Shown here piece after piece: positions 7,999 to 15,581 of a DNA stretch of 64,000 nucleotides; the stretch's first letter is position 1, and the number at the start of each line of letters is the position of its first letter. The position numbers and the translations under genes were made by a program. The notes under the pieces are model-generated. The model was not told the origin of the DNA, searched no databases, and was given only the letters and a program-made list of their open reading frames with translations. This DNA comes from Nitrospirota bacterium (lineage in GTDB: Bacteria > Nitrospirota > Nitrospiria > Nitrospirales > Nitrospiraceae): NCBI GenBank assembly GCA_016219645.1, contig JACRLR010000016.1:310001-374000 (forward strand), written 5' to 3'.

Positions 7999-8926
7999 AA
8001 ATGTTAAAATACTTTTCTATACTGAGATACCGCTCGCCTGTGTCGCATAAGATCGTGACCACGTTCTTACCTGGCCCAAGTTCTTGGGCCACTTTCTGTG
8101 CAGCGAATACGTTGGCTCCAGCGGAAATTCCCACCAGGAGACCTTCCTTCTTCGAAAGCTGCTTGGCCGTTTGATAGGCCTCGTCGTCGGTCACCGTCAT
8201 GACACGATCGAGAATAGACCGGTTCAATACTTTCGGAATGAACCCCGCTCCGATGCCCTGAATCTTATGGGGCCCTGGGTCTCCACCTGATAAGACAGGC
8301 GATCCGGCCGGTTCAACCGCAATCACTTTTACAGAGGGATTCTTTTCTTTGAACAATTCCCCACATCCGGTAATGGTTCCGCCCGTACCGACCGCCGCCA
8401 CGAACGCGTCGATCTGTCCATCGAGCGAGTCGAGAATCTCAAGCGCCGTGGTCTTCTTATGCATGGCTGGATTGGCCGGATTGGAAAACTGATCCGGCAT
8501 AAAGTACGACGGATTTTGTGCGATGAGGCTCTCCGCCTCGCGGATCGAACCCTTCATGCCTTCCCAAGCAGGTGTTAAGACAAGCTGAGCGCCGTAAGAG
8601 GACAAAAGACTCGCCCGTTCCATGCTCATGCTCTCTGGCATCACGAGGATCAGCTTATAGCCTCGGACCGCAGCCACCAATGCCAGTCCGATCCCGGTGT
8701 TTCCGCTGGTCGGTTCGACGATTGTACCGCCCGGCTGCAGCTTTCCCAGTCGTTCCGCTTCGTTGATCATGTTCAGGCAGATTCGATCCTTGACACTACC
8801 ACCAGGATTGAAGAATTCGACTTTCCCGTAGATTGTCGCCCCGCCGGCAGGCGACAATCGATTCAGGCGAACGAGGGGAGTACGCCCGATAAGTTCGGTG
8901 ATGTCTTTGTGCAGGGTCATCGTCAC
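7997..8926 (-). CDS. cysK: cysteine synthase (O-acetylserine sulfhydrylase)
   Basis: The 309-residue PLP enzyme has the Schiff-base Lys at residue 46 (NPGGSVKDR), the substrate loop PTSGNTG and the phosphate-binding loop GTGGTITG. It makes cysteine from O-acetylserine and a sulfur donor. Overlap with thiS (GTGA) suggests the donor may be a carrier thiocarboxylate, as for CysM with CysO in Mycobacterium, rather than free sulfide; this is an inference from context. The GTG start sits five bases after GGAGGT, with an ATG two codons later. A second cysK-like gene lies at 52457. Confidence 0.92.
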   Translation of the reverse strand: MTMTLHKDITELIGRTPLVRLNRLSPAGGATIYGKVEFFNPGGSVKDRICLNMINEAERLGKLQPGGTIVEPTSGNTGIGLALVAAVRGYKLILVMPESMSMERASLLSSYGAQLVLTPAWEGMKGSIREAESLIAQNPSYFMPDQFSNPANPAMHKKTTALEILDSLDGQIDAFVAAVGTGGTITGCGELFKEKNPSVKVIAVEPAGSPVLSGGDPGPHKIQGIGAGFIPKVLNRSILDRVMTVTDDEAYQTAKQLSKKEGLLVGISAGANVFAAQKVAQELGPGKNVVTILCDTGERYLSIEKYFNI

Positions 8927-9123
8927 CGTCCACCTCCCATATAAAACAAGAACTCGACCCGATCGCCCTCGTTCAGGTGGGTCGTGGCAAGATGATCCCG
9001 GTCTACCATGGTATCGTTGACTTCAACCGCAACCATTTGCGGTTCAATCTTCTTGGCTTGGAGCAGGTCGAGGACCGACCCCCCTGAAATCTCTTCTGCC
9101 TTGCCATTGATTTTGACCTGCAT
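8923..9123 (-). CDS. thiS: ThiS-type sulfur carrier protein
   Basis: The protein has 66 residues from the ATG at 9123 (MQVKINGKAEEI), which follows CAGGAG. The size, the QVKING start and the C-terminus (RVEFLFYMGGGR) are typical of ThiS. An extra Arg follows the glycines, whereas ThiS normally ends in Gly-Gly, so trimming may be needed here too. Its neighbours are cysK and an E1, and I see no thiG, thiE or thiazole gene. A cysteine-forming role is therefore as likely as thiamin synthesis. It is the first gene of the minus-strand cluster. Confidence 0.85.
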   Translation of the reverse strand: MQVKINGKAEEISGGSVLDLLQAKKIEPQMVAVEVNDTMVDRDHLATTHLNEGDRVEFLFYMGGGR

Positions 9124-9145
9124 CGAGACTCCTGATATGGCCAAG

Positions 9146-9173
9146 AGATTAAACAATTTCAACACGTTATCAA
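9146..9173 (-). promoter_or_regulatory. candidate sigma-70 promoter of the sulfur-carrier cluster
   Basis: On the minus strand TTGATA is followed after 16 bases by TAATCT, about 25 bases before the thiS ribosome binding site. It is a fair match to -35/-10 elements. No TPP-riboswitch consensus is visible between it and thiS. Confidence 0.35.
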
Positions 9174-9314
9174 AGCGACTTCTCCATTGTCAAGGTAACG
9201 GAAACAGCTCCCTCCTCGCGGCCGTCTATAAAAAGGCGCTAGAAGAAATTGGTAATTTCGGGTATGCTGCGCCCCGCGCGGGATATCAGACCCCCGTAGA
9301 ATGAAAGGGTGGAC

Positions 9315-9743
9315 ATGGAACGACGGGCTGCTTCCCATACTGAAGAAGAGGAGATGAACCATCGCCGCCGGTTGTTGAATGCCGCGAAGAAAGGAGATCA
9401 GAAGGCTATCGGGAAGCTCTTAGAGCTCTATCAAGTGCGGATTTATAGCGGTGATATGGTGACGAAATTGAATAAAACTTCCGCGACGCACAAGCTTCAG
9501 GCCCAACTCGCCGAAGGGAAGCCAGTCAAGGGTGGGTCTGGAAGTCACGGCAAGAAAACTTCGCCTGCGAAGCACGCTCCCGCCAAACACATATCTGCGA
9601 AAGCGATCGCGCGTCCAGCCATCGTGAAGGGGGAAGCTAAGCCCGAGCCGAAAGCAAAACCAAAAGCGCGACCAGCGAAAGCAACAGCAAAGAAGCCCAA
9701 GAAGAATCTCAAGAAGAACGCCAAGAAGAAACACAAGAAGTAG
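9315..9743 (+). CDS. Lys/Ala/Pro-rich basic protein, histone H1-like tail
   Basis: The protein has 142 residues. An N-terminal helical part (about residues 1-60, with RRRLLNAAKKGDQKAIGKLL) is followed by a low-complexity tail of PAK, KAK and KPK units ending in KKNLKKNAKKKHKK. Such tails bind DNA or RNA electrostatically and resemble the histone H1-like proteins of several bacteria. The start at 9315 has AAAGGG at good spacing; an ATG at 9354 behind GAAGAGGAG is an alternative. It is convergent with the ClpS-like gene, with ten bases between the stops. Confidence 0.65.
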   Translation: MERRAASHTEEEEMNHRRRLLNAAKKGDQKAIGKLLELYQVRIYSGDMVTKLNKTSATHKLQAQLAEGKPVKGGSGSHGKKTSPAKHAPAKHISAKAIARPAIVKGEAKPEPKAKPKARPAKATAKKPKKNLKKNAKKKHKK

Positions 9744-9753
9744 TAAGCGGCGA

Positions 9754-10050
9754 TTATTGCACTGCCACTCGCAGCCCCCCTCCCGCCAGTTTCCCTGCGA
9801 TCTCTTCCGCCTGTGCCAGTGTTCCTTCGAACACGACGGCTTCTCCATCATGGTCGATCTTCCATGCCAGCTCAAAGGCCTTCGTGGCGTTCATGCCTGG
9901 AATGTGTTGGCAAAAGAGCGTAATTACCTGGTCGTAGGTATGGCACTCGCAGTTGAACACAACCACCCGCGCGTCGACTTGAGCACCAGTGTCGACACTG
10001 GTGCTCTCTGTCGGGACAGGGGGTGCGAAGGGTGTTTTTGTGCCAGCCAT
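9754..10050 (-). CDS. ClpS-like Clp protease adaptor, divergent
   Basis: This 98-residue protein has a disordered, Pro/Thr-rich N-terminus and a ClpS-like core (VVVFNCECHTYDQVITLF, then AFELAWKIDHDGEAVVFEG and AEEIAGKL). ClpS delivers N-degron substrates to ClpAP. The usual Asn-Asp-Asp stretch that contacts the substrate N-terminus reads Asn-Cys-Glu-Cys here, so recognition may differ or be lost. The start is the ATG at 10050. It lies 32 bases behind an uncharacterised gene on the same strand. A perfect 26-bp palindrome lies in the linker region. Confidence 0.7.
   Translation of the reverse strand: MAGTKTPFAPPVPTESTSVDTGAQVDARVVVFNCECHTYDQVITLFCQHIPGMNATKAFELAWKIDHDGEAVVFEGTLAQAEEIAGKLAGGGLRVAVQ
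9981..10006. repeat. perfect 26-bp palindrome inside the ClpS-like gene
   Basis: The arm GAGCACCAGTGTC is followed directly by its exact complement, with no loop. It encodes part of the Ser/Thr/Asp linker upstream of the ClpS core. Confidence 0.8.
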
Positions 10051-10082
10051 GGGGGCCGATTCTAGCAGACTCGCCGGAATTT

Positions 10083-10763
10083 TTAATAGCCTGTCCGGAT
10101 AAGCAGATGGTTGATTCTCGGCCAATTTTCGCGGAAGCAGGATTGCGCGTAGAGCGCAAAATGAGCGCGAGAGTCTGTGACCGGCTGGATCTGGTGAGCC
10201 AGGGCCAATGTCTGAGTATAGACGAGAGAAGCTGATGTCTTGAGAAGGGCGAGGCCATATTCAAAGTAGTGTCCGTCGGCCAGGGTCCCGCCGCTCTTCG
10301 AGAAAGCTCTCACTAGGTCGAGGTCATAGGCTTGCCGTCCGAATGAGCCGTCCATGAGGCGCAGGAGTACAGCAGGGCCTGGCACGAGACGGTCGCCGAC
10401 ACGAAGACTGTGGGATGGCTCGAAGAGTCCTCGTTGGAATCGACGGTCCCGGCAAAGTGCCATGTGAAAGATCGCGCGCCAAAGGGGATCCTGAAGGTCG
10501 CGATCGACGGCGGCTGCCACTGCCGGTGGTAGGGGTCCGCTGACATCATAGCCTTGCACGAGGCGTCCGGCCTCGACGAGGTCCGGGAAACTCAGGCCCA
10601 TCCGCTCTTGAAAGGCGGTCATCCCGGACATAGGGGTCAATTGCAGGGCCATGAAGTCGCGGAAATGGACGGAGGCAAAGCGAGTCAGGAGCCGTGCCAA
10701 GGTATCCGGGTGGCATAGGTGAAAGGGGTAGAACAGCGCGTGGGGTGCTCGGAGTCGATTCAT
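10083..10763 (-). CDS. conserved-looking hypothetical protein
   Basis: The protein has 226 residues from the ATG at 10763. It is mostly helical, rich in Leu, Phe, His and Arg, with no signal peptide and no membrane segment. I recognise no motif. An internal run DPLWRAIFHMALCRDRRF is the most distinctive part. It is divergent from the Ca2+/H+ antiporter gene (34 bases apart) and is followed 32 bases later by the ClpS-like gene, with which it probably shares a transcript. Confidence 0.6.
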   Translation of the reverse strand: MNRLRAPHALFYPFHLCHPDTLARLLTRFASVHFRDFMALQLTPMSGMTAFQERMGLSFPDLVEAGRLVQGYDVSGPLPPAVAAAVDRDLQDPLWRAIFHMALCRDRRFQRGLFEPSHSLRVGDRLVPGPAVLLRLMDGSFGRQAYDLDLVRAFSKSGGTLADGHYFEYGLALLKTSASLVYTQTLALAHQIQPVTDSRAHFALYAQSCFRENWPRINHLLIRTGY

Positions 10764-10797
10764 CGACAAAGTTTCACGGTCATGTTAGGGTTTGCGC

Positions 10798-11871
10798 GTG
10801 CGATATCTCTTCACGTCGTGGCTTGATTTCCTGCTCATCTTTGTTCCTGTGACCGTCGTGCTCGAAGTCCTGCGAGCCGATCCACTGCTGGTCTTTGTAT
10901 CAGCTGGACTTGCCATTATTCCGCTGGCGGGCCTGTTGGGGCGGGCCACAGAACATTTGACAACCCATGTCGGCGCCGGCGTTGGCGCGTTGCTCAATGC
11001 CTCGCTCGGTAATGCCGCGGAATTGATTATTGCACTGGTGGCCCTCCGCGAGGGCCTTCACGATGTTGTGAAAGCTTCTCTTACCGGCTCGATCATCGGT
11101 AACATATTACTCGTACTCGGAGTCTCGATGTTTGCCGGTGGAATAAAATACGAGCGGCAGAAGTTTAATCAAACCGCGGCCGGGATGGGCGCCAGTCTTT
11201 TGCTTCTCGCTGCCGTGGGGCTCATCATTCCTGCTCTTTTTCATTTCACTGCCTCCGATCGAGGCGCTGCGGCCGAGAAGGATTTAAGCCTAGTAATATC
11301 ATTAATATTATTCATTATTTACGCGCTAAGCCTCTTGTTTACCTTGAGGACTCATCGGCATCTTTTTGCCGGAGATTCTCATAGTGCCTCGGACCTCGGG
11401 GAGCAGCCCTGGAGCAAGCGCGCTTCGGTTACTGTGCTGACGGTGGTGACCTGTCTTGTGGCCCTGATGAGCGAAATGCTGATCAGCGCGCTTGAGCCTG
11501 CTGCCCATCGACTCGGGCTGACGCAAGTCTTCGTCGGGGTCATTCTCGTCGCCCTGGTCGGCAATGCGGCAGAACATTCCACGGCGGTGATGGTGGCGGT
11601 AAAAAACAAGATGGACCTCGCCTATGGTATTGCCGTGGGATCTAGCCTGCAGATTGCATTGCTCGTTGCACCGTTGCTTGTCTTTGCCAGTTATCTATTC
11701 GGGGCGCCATTGGATTTGATCTTCACGCCATTCGAAGTGGCTGCTGTGACGATGTCAGTTTTGGTTGTAGGGTTCGTGGCAATGGACGGAGAATCGAACT
11801 GGATGGAAGGTGCAATGTTGGTCGGGGTCTACCTGATGCTGGCTATTGCCTTTTTCTTCCTGCCGGCCTAG
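10798..11871 (+). CDS. Ca2+/H+ antiporter, CaCA/CAX family
   Basis: The 357-residue protein has about eleven hydrophobic segments and the two inverted alpha-repeats that define cation/Ca2+ exchangers: GNAAELIIALVALREG near residue 75 and GNAAEHSTAVMVAVK near 255. The Glu in each binds the cation. It would export Ca2+ (or a similar cation) in exchange for H+ across the inner membrane. The GTG at 10798 is preferred, as AGGG lies seven bases before it; the TTG at 10792 is too close to it. An inverted repeat starts two bases after the stop. Confidence 0.88.
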   Translation: MRYLFTSWLDFLLIFVPVTVVLEVLRADPLLVFVSAGLAIIPLAGLLGRATEHLTTHVGAGVGALLNASLGNAAELIIALVALREGLHDVVKASLTGSIIGNILLVLGVSMFAGGIKYERQKFNQTAAGMGASLLLLAAVGLIIPALFHFTASDRGAAAEKDLSLVISLILFIIYALSLLFTLRTHRHLFAGDSHSASDLGEQPWSKRASVTVLTVVTCLVALMSEMLISALEPAAHRLGLTQVFVGVILVALVGNAAEHSTAVMVAVKNKMDLAYGIAVGSSLQIALLVAPLLVFASYLFGAPLDLIFTPFEVAAVTMSVLVVGFVAMDGESNWMEGAMLVGVYLMLAIAFFFLPA

Positions 11872-11873
11872 CT

Positions 11874-12139
11874 GGATGCTGAAAAATGACGGGGTAGCTG
11901 GGACGATCCTCGTGCTCGCGCAACGCGCGCGATCGGAATGTGCTCGTTCGACGCGCGCACTCGAGGATCGACTAGGCTACCCTTGAAAAAGAAACGATGG
12001 ATTGGAAAGATGCGCGCAGTTGGGATCATCCCACCCACTCCTTATGAAGTGATAGTTCGTTACAGCCTTGCCCGAGGAACAGCGCGTCTTGGCGCGCTTG
12101 GGCTGGGCGGGTGAGAACCGTGGACTTTTTGAGCATCCA
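11874..12139. repeat. long inverted repeat, copy C
   Basis: The ends TGGATGCTGAAAAA and CTTTTTGAGCATCCA are inverted copies. Inside are the shared core (GAATGTGCTCGTTCGACG) and the GGATCGACTAGGCTACCCTT segment also seen in copy A. It starts right after the antiporter stop and explains the 336-base gap. Confidence 0.72.
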
Positions 12140-12207
12140 GCGCGTGAGGAGTGCGGTTTTCAAGCTTTGATTCTGCGCGTCTCGCTTTTCCCGCGCAGGT
12201 CTCTGCC

Positions 12208-12420
12208 TCAGAACTTATCCATGTCGATGACCTCCGTGGCTTCCCACAGATTCTTCGACTCCGCATCTGCCAGAGCTTTCGCCCGGTCCTCTTCCGTCTC
12301 TTCACCAAACTGAACCGGTTGCTTCGGTATAGCCTGTTCCGTCTCAGGCTGAGATGAGTCTGCCTCCGGTGGCACCGGCTGTCTTCTCCGTTTCTTCGCA
12401 GGATCCATATTGACTGGCAT
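12208..12420 (-). CDS. small charged hypothetical protein
   Basis: This 70-residue protein is rich in Glu, Lys, Pro and Gln, with a basic start (DPAKKRRRQP) and an acidic second half ending in VIDMDKF. It is probably disordered, with no Cys or membrane segment. The ATG at 12420 follows GGCGGAG with good spacing. It lies downstream of hemW on the same strand, separated by a pentamer hairpin element. The function is unknown. Confidence 0.5.
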   Translation of the reverse strand: MPVNMDPAKKRRRQPVPPEADSSQPETEQAIPKQPVQFGEETEEDRAKALADAESKNLWEATEVIDMDKF

Positions 12421-12500
12421 GGCAACTCCGCCGTGATCTCCGATCAGTGTCCACCCGACCGAAAGGCAAAGTCAACGTGTGTAGTGCAGGCGCGGAAACA

Positions 12501-12582
12501 GGTTTGTTTGGTTTGTCTCGTTTGTTTGGTTGAACCGGGCGAACCAGACAAACCAAACAGACCAAATGAACCAAATAAACCA
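12501..12582. repeat. degenerate pentamer hairpin at the hemW 3' end
   Basis: The left arm at 12501-12531 (GGTTTGTTTGGTTTGTCTCG and more) and the right arm at 12541-12582 (AACCAGACAAACCAAACAG and more) pair imperfectly over about 30 bases around a short GC-rich loop. Both arms have a five-base rhythm. It ends nine bases after the hemW stop. Confidence 0.65.
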
Positions 12583-12590
12583 GAGTGCTG

Positions 12591-13727
12591 CTAGTACAAC
12601 TGCTCGGCGATCGTGTCAGCAAAAAGGCGACCTTGTGGCGATAGTCTGCTGCGCTCACCGTCTTTTTCGATCAACCGGGCTGCGAGTAACTGTGCGGTGA
12701 CAGATGAAAGTCCATAATTTGCCGCATGTTGATGTAGGTGGCATGTGGGAATTCCTTGAATGAGTCGCAGGCCAAAAATTACGGCATCGCGGAGTTGTTC
12801 CTCTTCTGAGAGCCTGGTGCGATCTTCAATAGGCAATCGGCTTCCCGTGAGTGATGCATTGTAGGCTGCAAGGTCGGCAACGTTTCCGAATCTTGTTCCG
12901 CCCAGATAGGACTGTGCGCTCGGGCCCAACCCAAGATATTCGCCGTTGGTCCAGTAGAGCAAGTTGTGTCGGCAGGCATAGCCGGGTTTAGCGTAGTTCG
13001 ATACCTCATACCGTTCATAGCCGGCGTCGTCGAGTATCTGTTCTGCGGCCTTGTCCATGTCAATCTGCAGGCCTTCGTCTGGGGCCGGACTCCGCCCTCG
13101 CCGGATGTCGGTAGCCAGTTTCGTATCTTCTTCGACTGTCAAGGCATAGCAAGAGAGGTGTGTCGGTTCAAGGGAGAGACAGTGAGCGAGCGTCTGCCGC
13201 CAGTCTTCCAGGCTTTGGTTGGGGAGCCCATACATCACATCGAGGTTGACATTGGTAAACCCGGCCGCTTTAGCCCGACCAACTGCCCTAATAGTCTCGT
13301 GGACGGTACCGGGCCGTCCGATCAGATTCAGTTCGCTATCCTCCATCGATTCTGCGCCGAAACTGATTCTGGTGACCCCGGCCTCAAGTAGTTGTATGTG
13401 ATCCTGCTCGGAAATCGTAGAGGGGTGCGCCTCAACGGTGATTTCACAGTTTGAGACAAGAGCGAAATGCGCGCGAATCTCTGACAGGATCGCGAGGAGC
13501 TGACTCGTGGCGAGCGCCGTCGGTGTGCCACCCCCAAGATAGACCGACTGCACGGTACGGCCAGCGGCCACATGTTCTTGTGCCGACAGCCGAATTTCTT
13601 GAACGAGGGATCGGACAAAAGCCTCCGCGCGGTCCCCTCGATGGATTTCAAGGTAGAAGGCACAGAAGTCACATCGCTGTCGGCAGAAGGGGATATGGAG
13701 ATACACACCGAGGGGCGGGGGTGTCAT
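12591..13727 (-). CDS. hemW: radical SAM HemW-like protein (coproporphyrinogen III oxidase-like)
   Basis: The 378-residue protein has the radical-SAM cluster motif CRQRCDFC near residue 15 and the glycine-rich SAM segment YLGGGTPTAL. The region YGLPNQSLEDW is typical of HemW/HemN relatives. HemW-type proteins lack oxidase activity in several species and instead bind and transfer heme; true HemN has an additional N-terminal part not seen here. The ATG overlaps the stop of the upstream small gene by four bases, so the two are coupled. Confidence 0.88.
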   Translation of the reverse strand: MTPPPLGVYLHIPFCRQRCDFCAFYLEIHRGDRAEAFVRSLVQEIRLSAQEHVAAGRTVQSVYLGGGTPTALATSQLLAILSEIRAHFALVSNCEITVEAHPSTISEQDHIQLLEAGVTRISFGAESMEDSELNLIGRPGTVHETIRAVGRAKAAGFTNVNLDVMYGLPNQSLEDWRQTLAHCLSLEPTHLSCYALTVEEDTKLATDIRRGRSPAPDEGLQIDMDKAAEQILDDAGYERYEVSNYAKPGYACRHNLLYWTNGEYLGLGPSAQSYLGGTRFGNVADLAAYNASLTGSRLPIEDRTRLSEEEQLRDAVIFGLRLIQGIPTCHLHQHAANYGLSSVTAQLLAARLIEKDGERSRLSPQGRLFADTIAEQLY

Positions 13728-13996
13728 GACGTGAGACTGAATCCTTGAGGTTTGGAAAAGTCCCTCGCAAGGACGATTTCTATTTCATCGGCAGGAGACT
13801 TCCCGCGATTGCGTACATGTGTGTGCCAAGCCCGGTGTTGACGCAATGACTCGAAGAGTGCCTTGAGCAGGTCGGGTTTGATCAGCGCTTCCCACTCCTG
13901 GACCCAGGCATGGTGCTCCGCATCACCTTCATACTCGTCAGGGAATGAGGCTTCCAGGCTGAACCGAAAGGTAAAGGTTTTTTCTTCTTGGTACAT
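13724..13996 (-). CDS. small hypothetical protein upstream of hemW
   Basis: The protein has 90 residues from the ATG at 13996, which has GAGGAG four bases upstream; a longer frame lacks such a site. The sequence is acidic with aromatic residues (FSLEASFPDEYEGDAEHHAWVQEW) and ends in a basic half. There is no Cys, signal or membrane segment. Its stop overlaps the hemW start. The function is unknown; coupling suggests a link with hemW but does not prove it. Confidence 0.6.
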   Translation of the reverse strand: MYQEEKTFTFRFSLEASFPDEYEGDAEHHAWVQEWEALIKPDLLKALFESLRQHRAWHTHVRNRGKSPADEIEIVLARDFSKPQGFSLTS

Positions 13997-14076
13997 AAGA
14001 CTCCTCAGCCTCCTGGCAGATTGCGAAGTGGCCGGCTCGATCCTTATAATAGTCCTCAAGAGGGGGAATACAAGCC

Positions 14077-14304
14077 ATGCCTATCTTCGAATATGTCTGC
14101 GGAGAATGCAATCATCGGTTCGAGCTGTTGGTCTATGGCTCAACGAGCGCTGCCTGCCCAAAGTGTAAAGCCACGAAGTTGGAGAAACAGATTTCTTCGT
14201 TCGGTGTCGGCGGCACAGATGGCTGGGTATTGCCGGGGAATGGCGGAGGCGCTTGCGGAAGTTGCGGCGACCCGCGCGGCTCCGGTTCCTGCTCCACAAA
14301 TTGA
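14077..14304 (+). CDS. FmdB-family zinc-ribbon protein
   Basis: This 75-residue protein begins MPIFEYVCGECNHRFE, followed by CPKCKATKLEKQIS, which is the classic FmdB/CxxC_CXXC_SSSS ribbon with two CxxC knuckles. The Gly/Ser-rich tail carries another CGSC. The family is widespread and its role is not settled; a regulatory or nucleic-acid-binding part is usually assumed. The next gene starts two bases after the stop. Confidence 0.85.
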   Translation: MPIFEYVCGECNHRFELLVYGSTSAACPKCKATKLEKQISSFGVGGTDGWVLPGNGGGACGSCGDPRGSGSCSTN

Positions 14305-14306
14305 CC

Positions 14307-14627
14307 ATGGAGTCCGGCGATCAAGGCCTACAGCGTGCGATTACCACGATCTATCAGTCCGACCCTCTCATCAAATTGCTCAATGAGGTAAGGCTCGGCC
14401 GGATGAAACCGACCGATGCCGGGCTGCGTGCCATAACTGAATCCTGGCTGGGCACCTATCAAAAGGTCATTGCATCCGGTGGATTCAGCCGCCAGGACTT
14501 GCGCCGCATCGATCCCAATCCTCGGCTGGCACTGTTGCTTGAATGTGGAGTGGTCATGGGTGACCAGCAGGCAGTCACTGATCTTCGTGCAGGTTTTGAG
14601 CGGGCTGTCGCTGGTGCAACCGAGTAA
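14307..14627 (+). CDS. hypothetical protein
   Basis: This 106-residue all-helical protein from the ATG at 14307 contains LLNEVRLGRMKPTDAGLRAI and FSRQDLRRIDPNPRLALLLECG. It has no signal peptide and one Cys. It is two bases downstream of the FmdB-type gene, and its stop is ten bases before the next ATG, so an operon is likely. No family is recognised. Confidence 0.6.
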   Translation: MESGDQGLQRAITTIYQSDPLIKLLNEVRLGRMKPTDAGLRAITESWLGTYQKVIASGGFSRQDLRRIDPNPRLALLLECGVVMGDQQAVTDLRAGFERAVAGATE

Positions 14628-14637
14628 TCCCTATCCC

Positions 14638-15321
14638 ATGTTGGTTCTCTGGGGCATCGTCGCACTATTCCTGACTGTGGGGCCGGTTGGAGAAGGATGG
14701 GCAGAAGACACTCTCGGCGTCAGACCACTACTGACGATCGCGCCCAAGGATCTCCATAGGATCCTGCCGCCTGACTCCCACATTTTGATTGATCCTCGGT
14801 CGATTGAGCAGTTTCTTGACGCACTCGATACAAGCCCACCGGACTGGGGCCTGGTATATGGCCACGGCCACCATAACCCTGAACGTGACGAACGATTATT
14901 CAGGTTGAACCGGGAGCGTGATGCCAAGCGTGCAGGCAATCCTGTCTTGACTCAACTCATCACCTTTGTCTGGTTCGGTGAATTGTCCCGGTATGACGCG
15001 GAGGCAGGTGGATTTCACGTGGCCCTCGGCCCCGAGTTTACGCCGACGAGGTGGGGTGTTGTGCGATTCAAGTATGAGTATGTTGAGGGTGATCTTGTGG
15101 CAAAGGCCTCAGCGCCGCTACGGGACGAACTCGAACTACGGTTGGCGCGAGGTGAGCCGGTCGATATCATCGTAGCCATGACCGGGCGGCTCATTCCGGA
15201 GGAGTCGTTGCTGTACGATTTCTCGCATGACCAAGAGGGCCTCGGCGTGATTATGCCAGTGGTGAAGCTTGAACGGATCGATTATCTGTTGAGGCCACAT
15301 AAATCTGACCCTTTTCATTGA
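14638..15321 (+). CDS. exported hypothetical protein
   Basis: The protein has 227 residues from the ATG at 14638, with an N-terminal signal (LVLWGIVALFLTVGPVGEGWA, cut near AED). The mature part contains PPDWGLVYGHGHHNPERDE, a His-rich loop that could bind metal, and a C-terminal segment rich in Glu and Leu. It follows two small genes closely and is probably co-transcribed with them. I recognise no domain. A frame upstream of 14638 is open but overlaps the previous gene, so the ATG before the signal peptide is preferred. Confidence 0.6.
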   Translation: MLVLWGIVALFLTVGPVGEGWAEDTLGVRPLLTIAPKDLHRILPPDSHILIDPRSIEQFLDALDTSPPDWGLVYGHGHHNPERDERLFRLNRERDAKRAGNPVLTQLITFVWFGELSRYDAEAGGFHVALGPEFTPTRWGVVRFKYEYVEGDLVAKASAPLRDELELRLARGEPVDIIVAMTGRLIPEESLLYDFSHDQEGLGVIMPVVKLERIDYLLRPHKSDPFH

Positions 15322-15581
15322 CTCCCAATTCTCTTCTTTCGCTCCTCCAGTCCTGACTCCCTGTCTGCAGTCGCATCCCTTCTGATGGCCTCTCGGTTCT
15401 GTTTCGGTGGATGGCACCGCCGGCATCTCGATCAACTTTTGCAGCGTAGTACTGCAAACCATTGGATTTTCAAGAAGTTCGAGGTGGTTCCGGTTGCTGC
15501 TACACTTAGCGCATGTTGTTGCCAAGAGCCGAGAAGGTTTCCACTCCCGATAACTCAATCCATTCAGGAGGAATACAGGCA

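Noticed and set aside
9124-9314. TPP riboswitch before thiS
   Set aside because: I looked for CTGAGA and the conserved ACCTGATC-type second half and found neither.
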